From NCBI RefSeq assembly GCF_029889805.1, contig NZ_JARANT010000012.1, forward strand, positions 1 through 43,824: DNA of 43,824 nt, given 5' to 3'. The notes below the pieces were generated by a model, which did no database searches, had not been told where the DNA came from, and was given only the letters and a program-made list of their open reading frames with translations. The translations under genes and the position numbers were made by a program. Position 1 is the first letter of the stretch; the number at the start of each line of letters is the position of its first letter. Shown here one piece after another: positions 41,703 through 43,824 of this stretch. The DNA comes from Halorubrum sp. Boch-26. Lineage in GTDB: Archaea > Halobacteriota > Halobacteria > Halobacteriales > Haloferacaceae.

Positions 41703-41815
41703 ATCGTCTCCAGCGGCGAGGTGTACGAGGAGGCGCCCCGCGGCTCGATCTGAAGAGTGGACGCGAGGAGTGACTCTCCGGAACCACTAAACGCCGCACC
41801 GACCTACCGCCGATA

Positions 41816-43321
41816 ATGGTCGACTGGACGGAGAAGTACCGCCCGAGCACCCTCTCGGAGGTCCGCGGCAACGACAAGGCTCGGGACGCGTTCGCGGACT
41901 GGGCACGCTCGTGGGACGACCACCGCGAGGCCGTCGTCCTCCACGGGAGTCCGGGCGTCGGGAAGACGAGCGCGGCCCACGCGCTCGCGAACGACATGGG
42001 CTGGGAGACGGTCGAGCTGAACGCCTCCGACCAGCGCACCGCTAACGTTATCGAGCGCTTCGCGGGGCGCGCCGCGCGCAACGCGACCCTCGGCGGGAGC
42101 GCCGCGGGCGGCGGCGCGGCCGGCGGCGACACGGCCTCTCGCCAGCTCGTGATTCTGGACGAGGCCGACAACATCCACGGCAACTACGACCGCGGCGGGG
42201 CCTCGGCGATCACGAAGCTGGTCAAGGAGTCGGGCCAGCCCATCGTCCTCATCGCCAACGACTACTACGACATGGCGCGCGGGCTCCGCAACGCCACCCA
42301 AGAGATCGAGTTCCGCGACGTCTCCGCGCGCTCTATCGTCCCCGTCCTCCGGGATATCTGTCGGAAGGAGGGGATCGAGTTCGAGTCCGACGCCCTCCAG
42401 CAGATCGCCGAGCGCAACCGCGGCGACCTCCGGGGGGCGATCAACGACCTGCAGGCGGCCACGGAGGGTCGCGACGCGATCACGGTCGAAGACGTGGTTA
42501 CCGGCGACCGCGACAAGGCGCTCGGACTGTTCCCGTTCCTCGACGCGGTGCTGAAAGAGGAGTCCGCGGAGGAGGCCCTCCGGTCGGCGTACGCCGTCGA
42601 CGAGACCCCCGACGACCTCACGAAGTGGATCGAGAACAACGTCCTCGACGTGTACGAGCCGACCGAGGCGGTCCGGGCGTACGACTTCCTCGCGAACGCC
42701 GACGTGTGGCTCGGCCGCGTGCGCGCCACGCAGAACTACACCTACTGGCGCTACGCGACCGACAACGCGGCCGCGGGGGTCGCCGCCGCCCGCGACGGGA
42801 CGAAGGGCGGGTGGACCCGCTACGGTCGTCCGCAGTTCTGGAGCTCCTCGGACGCGACCGCCGACGAGGTCGTCGGACAGATCGCGGCCGCCAGCGGCTG
42901 TAGCGTCGCGACCGCGCGACGCGAGGTGCTCCCATTTTTACAGGCCGTCACCCACCACTGCAAGCCCCGCGAGTCGACGGTCGCGATGGCGGCGGCCTAC
43001 GACCTCGACGAAGCGGGCGTCGCCTTCGTCACCGGCTCCGGCGAGTCCACCAACAAGGTCGCGTCGGTCGTCGAGGACGCGCAGGCGCTCCGCGAGGAGC
43101 GCATGGAGGACCACGCCGAGGGCGCGTTCGCCGGCGGGGCGCGTGTGGCGGAGGAACCGAAAGGCGACGCGGAGTCGGGCGGCGGTGTCGGGAGCGCCGC
43201 GGGATCGAAAAACGGTGGAAACGGGGGGCTCGCGGACAACGGGACCGCGGACGACGACGCCGACGAGGCGGACGATGAGACCGAGGACGACGGGCAAGCC
43301 GGACTGAGCGACTTCGTTTGA
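41816..43321 (+). CDS. rfcL: Replication factor C large subunit
   Basis: The protein has 501 residues. MVDWTEKYRPSTLSEVRGN is the clamp-loader opening, VVLHGSPGVGKTSAAHALA Walker A (about residues 42-60), LVILDEADNIHG Walker B (about 112-123), and RGDLRGAINDLQA sensor 2. A collar domain follows to about residue 420. The long acidic Gly/Asp-rich tail ends in QAGLSDFV, which fits a PCNA-interacting peptide (QxxLxxF). It loads PCNA with RFC small subunits, which are encoded elsewhere. The start is the ATG at 41816. Confidence 0.95.
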   Translation: MVDWTEKYRPSTLSEVRGNDKARDAFADWARSWDDHREAVVLHGSPGVGKTSAAHALANDMGWETVELNASDQRTANVIERFAGRAARNATLGGSAAGGGAAGGDTASRQLVILDEADNIHGNYDRGGASAITKLVKESGQPIVLIANDYYDMARGLRNATQEIEFRDVSARSIVPVLRDICRKEGIEFESDALQQIAERNRGDLRGAINDLQAATEGRDAITVEDVVTGDRDKALGLFPFLDAVLKEESAEEALRSAYAVDETPDDLTKWIENNVLDVYEPTEAVRAYDFLANADVWLGRVRATQNYTYWRYATDNAAAGVAAARDGTKGGWTRYGRPQFWSSSDATADEVVGQIAAASGCSVATARREVLPFLQAVTHHCKPRESTVAMAAAYDLDEAGVAFVTGSGESTNKVASVVEDAQALREERMEDHAEGAFAGGARVAEEPKGDAESGGGVGSAAGSKNGGNGGLADNGTADDDADEADDETEDDGQAGLSDFV

Positions 43322-43343
43322 GGACGCTGCGTCGCCCCCGGCG

Positions 43344-43775
43344 CTACTTCGTCGACGAGCCGTCGGATTCGGTCGCGACGTTCCCTCGGTCCAGTTCGGG
43401 CGAGCCGACCTCGTCGACGACGTCCACCCCGTGGAACTCGAAGCGCGCGCCGCCCGCCCGCCCCTCCGTCGCCGACACCGACCAGCCGTGGGCCTCGGCG
43501 ACGCGCTCGACGATCGCGAGGCCGAACCCGGTGCCGTCCTCCACGGTCGAGTGGCCGGGCTCGAACATCGACTCCCGCTCCGAGGGGTCGATCCCGGAGC
43601 CGTCGTCCGCGACGTAGAACCCGTCCGGGAGAGAGCCGACGACAATCCGGAGGGACGCGTCCGCGGCGACGGCGTCGCCGATCGGTCCGTCATCGGCGCA
43701 GTCGAGCGAATCGGCGCCGTCGGCCGGGTCGCCGAACGTCGCGCGGATGATCTCGTTGCCGGAGTACGTATCGTC
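43344..43775 (-). CDS. Sensor histidine kinase C-terminal (HATPase) region, partial
   Basis: The visible end of a histidine kinase: SLPDGFYVADDGSGIDPSERESMFEPGHSTVEDGTGFGLAIVERVAEAHGWSVSATEG contains the G1 (DDGSGI), F (MFEPG) and G2 (GTGFGLAI) boxes of the ATP-binding domain. Upstream, the frame meets a TGA at 43776-43778 and the expected N box and phospho-His domain are not seen. The last 30 bases of the window contain G8 and G6 runs typical of poor sequence at a contig end. A sequencing error or disrupted gene is likely. It converges with rfcL. Confidence 0.7.
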   Translation of the reverse strand, partial: DDTYSGNEIIRATFGDPADGADSLDCADDGPIGDAVAADASLRIVVGSLPDGFYVADDGSGIDPSERESMFEPGHSTVEDGTGFGLAIVERVAEAHGWSVSATEGRAGGARFEFHGVDVVDEVGSPELDRGNVATESDGSSTK

Positions 43776-43824
43776 TCACACGGACACCTCGCCAGGGGGG
43801 GGGTCGTCGGGGGGCGCGTGGTGG

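Overview
The window looks like chromosomal DNA of a halophilic archaeon, most likely Halorubrum or a close relative. The signs are a very high GC content, strongly acidic proteins, TATA boxes about 25-30 nt upstream of start codons (leaderless transcripts), and haloarchaeal families such as the DnaJ-ferredoxin fusion, YIP1 protein, HTH_10 regulator, DUF5802 and DUF5785. Gene order in the ribosomal-protein/RNA-polymerase block (rps13-rps4-rps11-rpoD-tRNA-Leu-rpl18e-rpl13-rps9-rpoN-rpoK-eno-rps2) is typical of this group. The right edge contains G-runs and disturbed coding, so it may be a contig end.

Layout. 1-3.1 kb: secreted HExxH metalloprotease (partial), Vms1-type release-factor-like protein, first copy of an intergenic element, DUF5802. 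3.2-9.0 kb: 6-phosphogluconate dehydrogenase, cupin, HTH_10 regulator, and a glycine cleavage cluster (gcvH, gcvPA, gcvPB; no gcvT in the window). 9.3-14.7 kb: FEN1, hairpin tandem repeats, DnaJ-ferredoxin, a RecJ-like protein with degenerate DHH motifs, YIP1 membrane protein, type IV pilin-like protein. 14.77-17.4 kb: a small AT-richer integrated element sits inside a Gfo/Idh-type dehydrogenase gene. It displaced the native 3' end and supplied a substitute. 17.4-21.6 kb: sugar phosphate isomerase, PspA, and a dgcN-dgcA pair for D-glutamate use. 21.9-25.3 kb: DUF5785, a formaldehyde-dehydrogenase-like ADH behind an AT-rich promoter, two small Cys-rich proteins, a COG0523 metal chaperone. 26.0-30.4 kb: Mrp/ApbC and partner, isopentenyl phosphate kinase and mevalonate kinase, MscS-like and DUF4870 membrane proteins. 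30.5-36.7 kb: translation/transcription operon with tRNA-Leu(CAG) and tRNA-Ser(GCT). 37-43.8 kb: zinc dehydrogenase, small membrane protein, cytidylate kinase, Cbf5 behind a triplicated start, M14-like deacylase, tRNA-Pro(GGG), a DsbA-type pseudogene, RFC large subunit, and part of a histidine kinase.

Most notable. (1) Three intergenic copies (about 2.55, 21.67 and 25.47 kb) share a TATA box, a GCGGTGGCGCG box 11-12 nt later, a hairpin of changing sequence at the predicted transcript start, a long-range stem enclosing GACGCAAGCAC (two copies), a conserved 3' box with core GGCTTTGGA, and a second TTATAA about 20 nt further on. This looks like a family of structured non-coding RNA genes or a regulatory repeat. 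(2) The Gfo/Idh 3'-end replacement resembles phage integration into bacterial icd. (3) The cbf5 start region is triplicated and creates two 7-residue mini-ORFs chained by ATGA overlaps.
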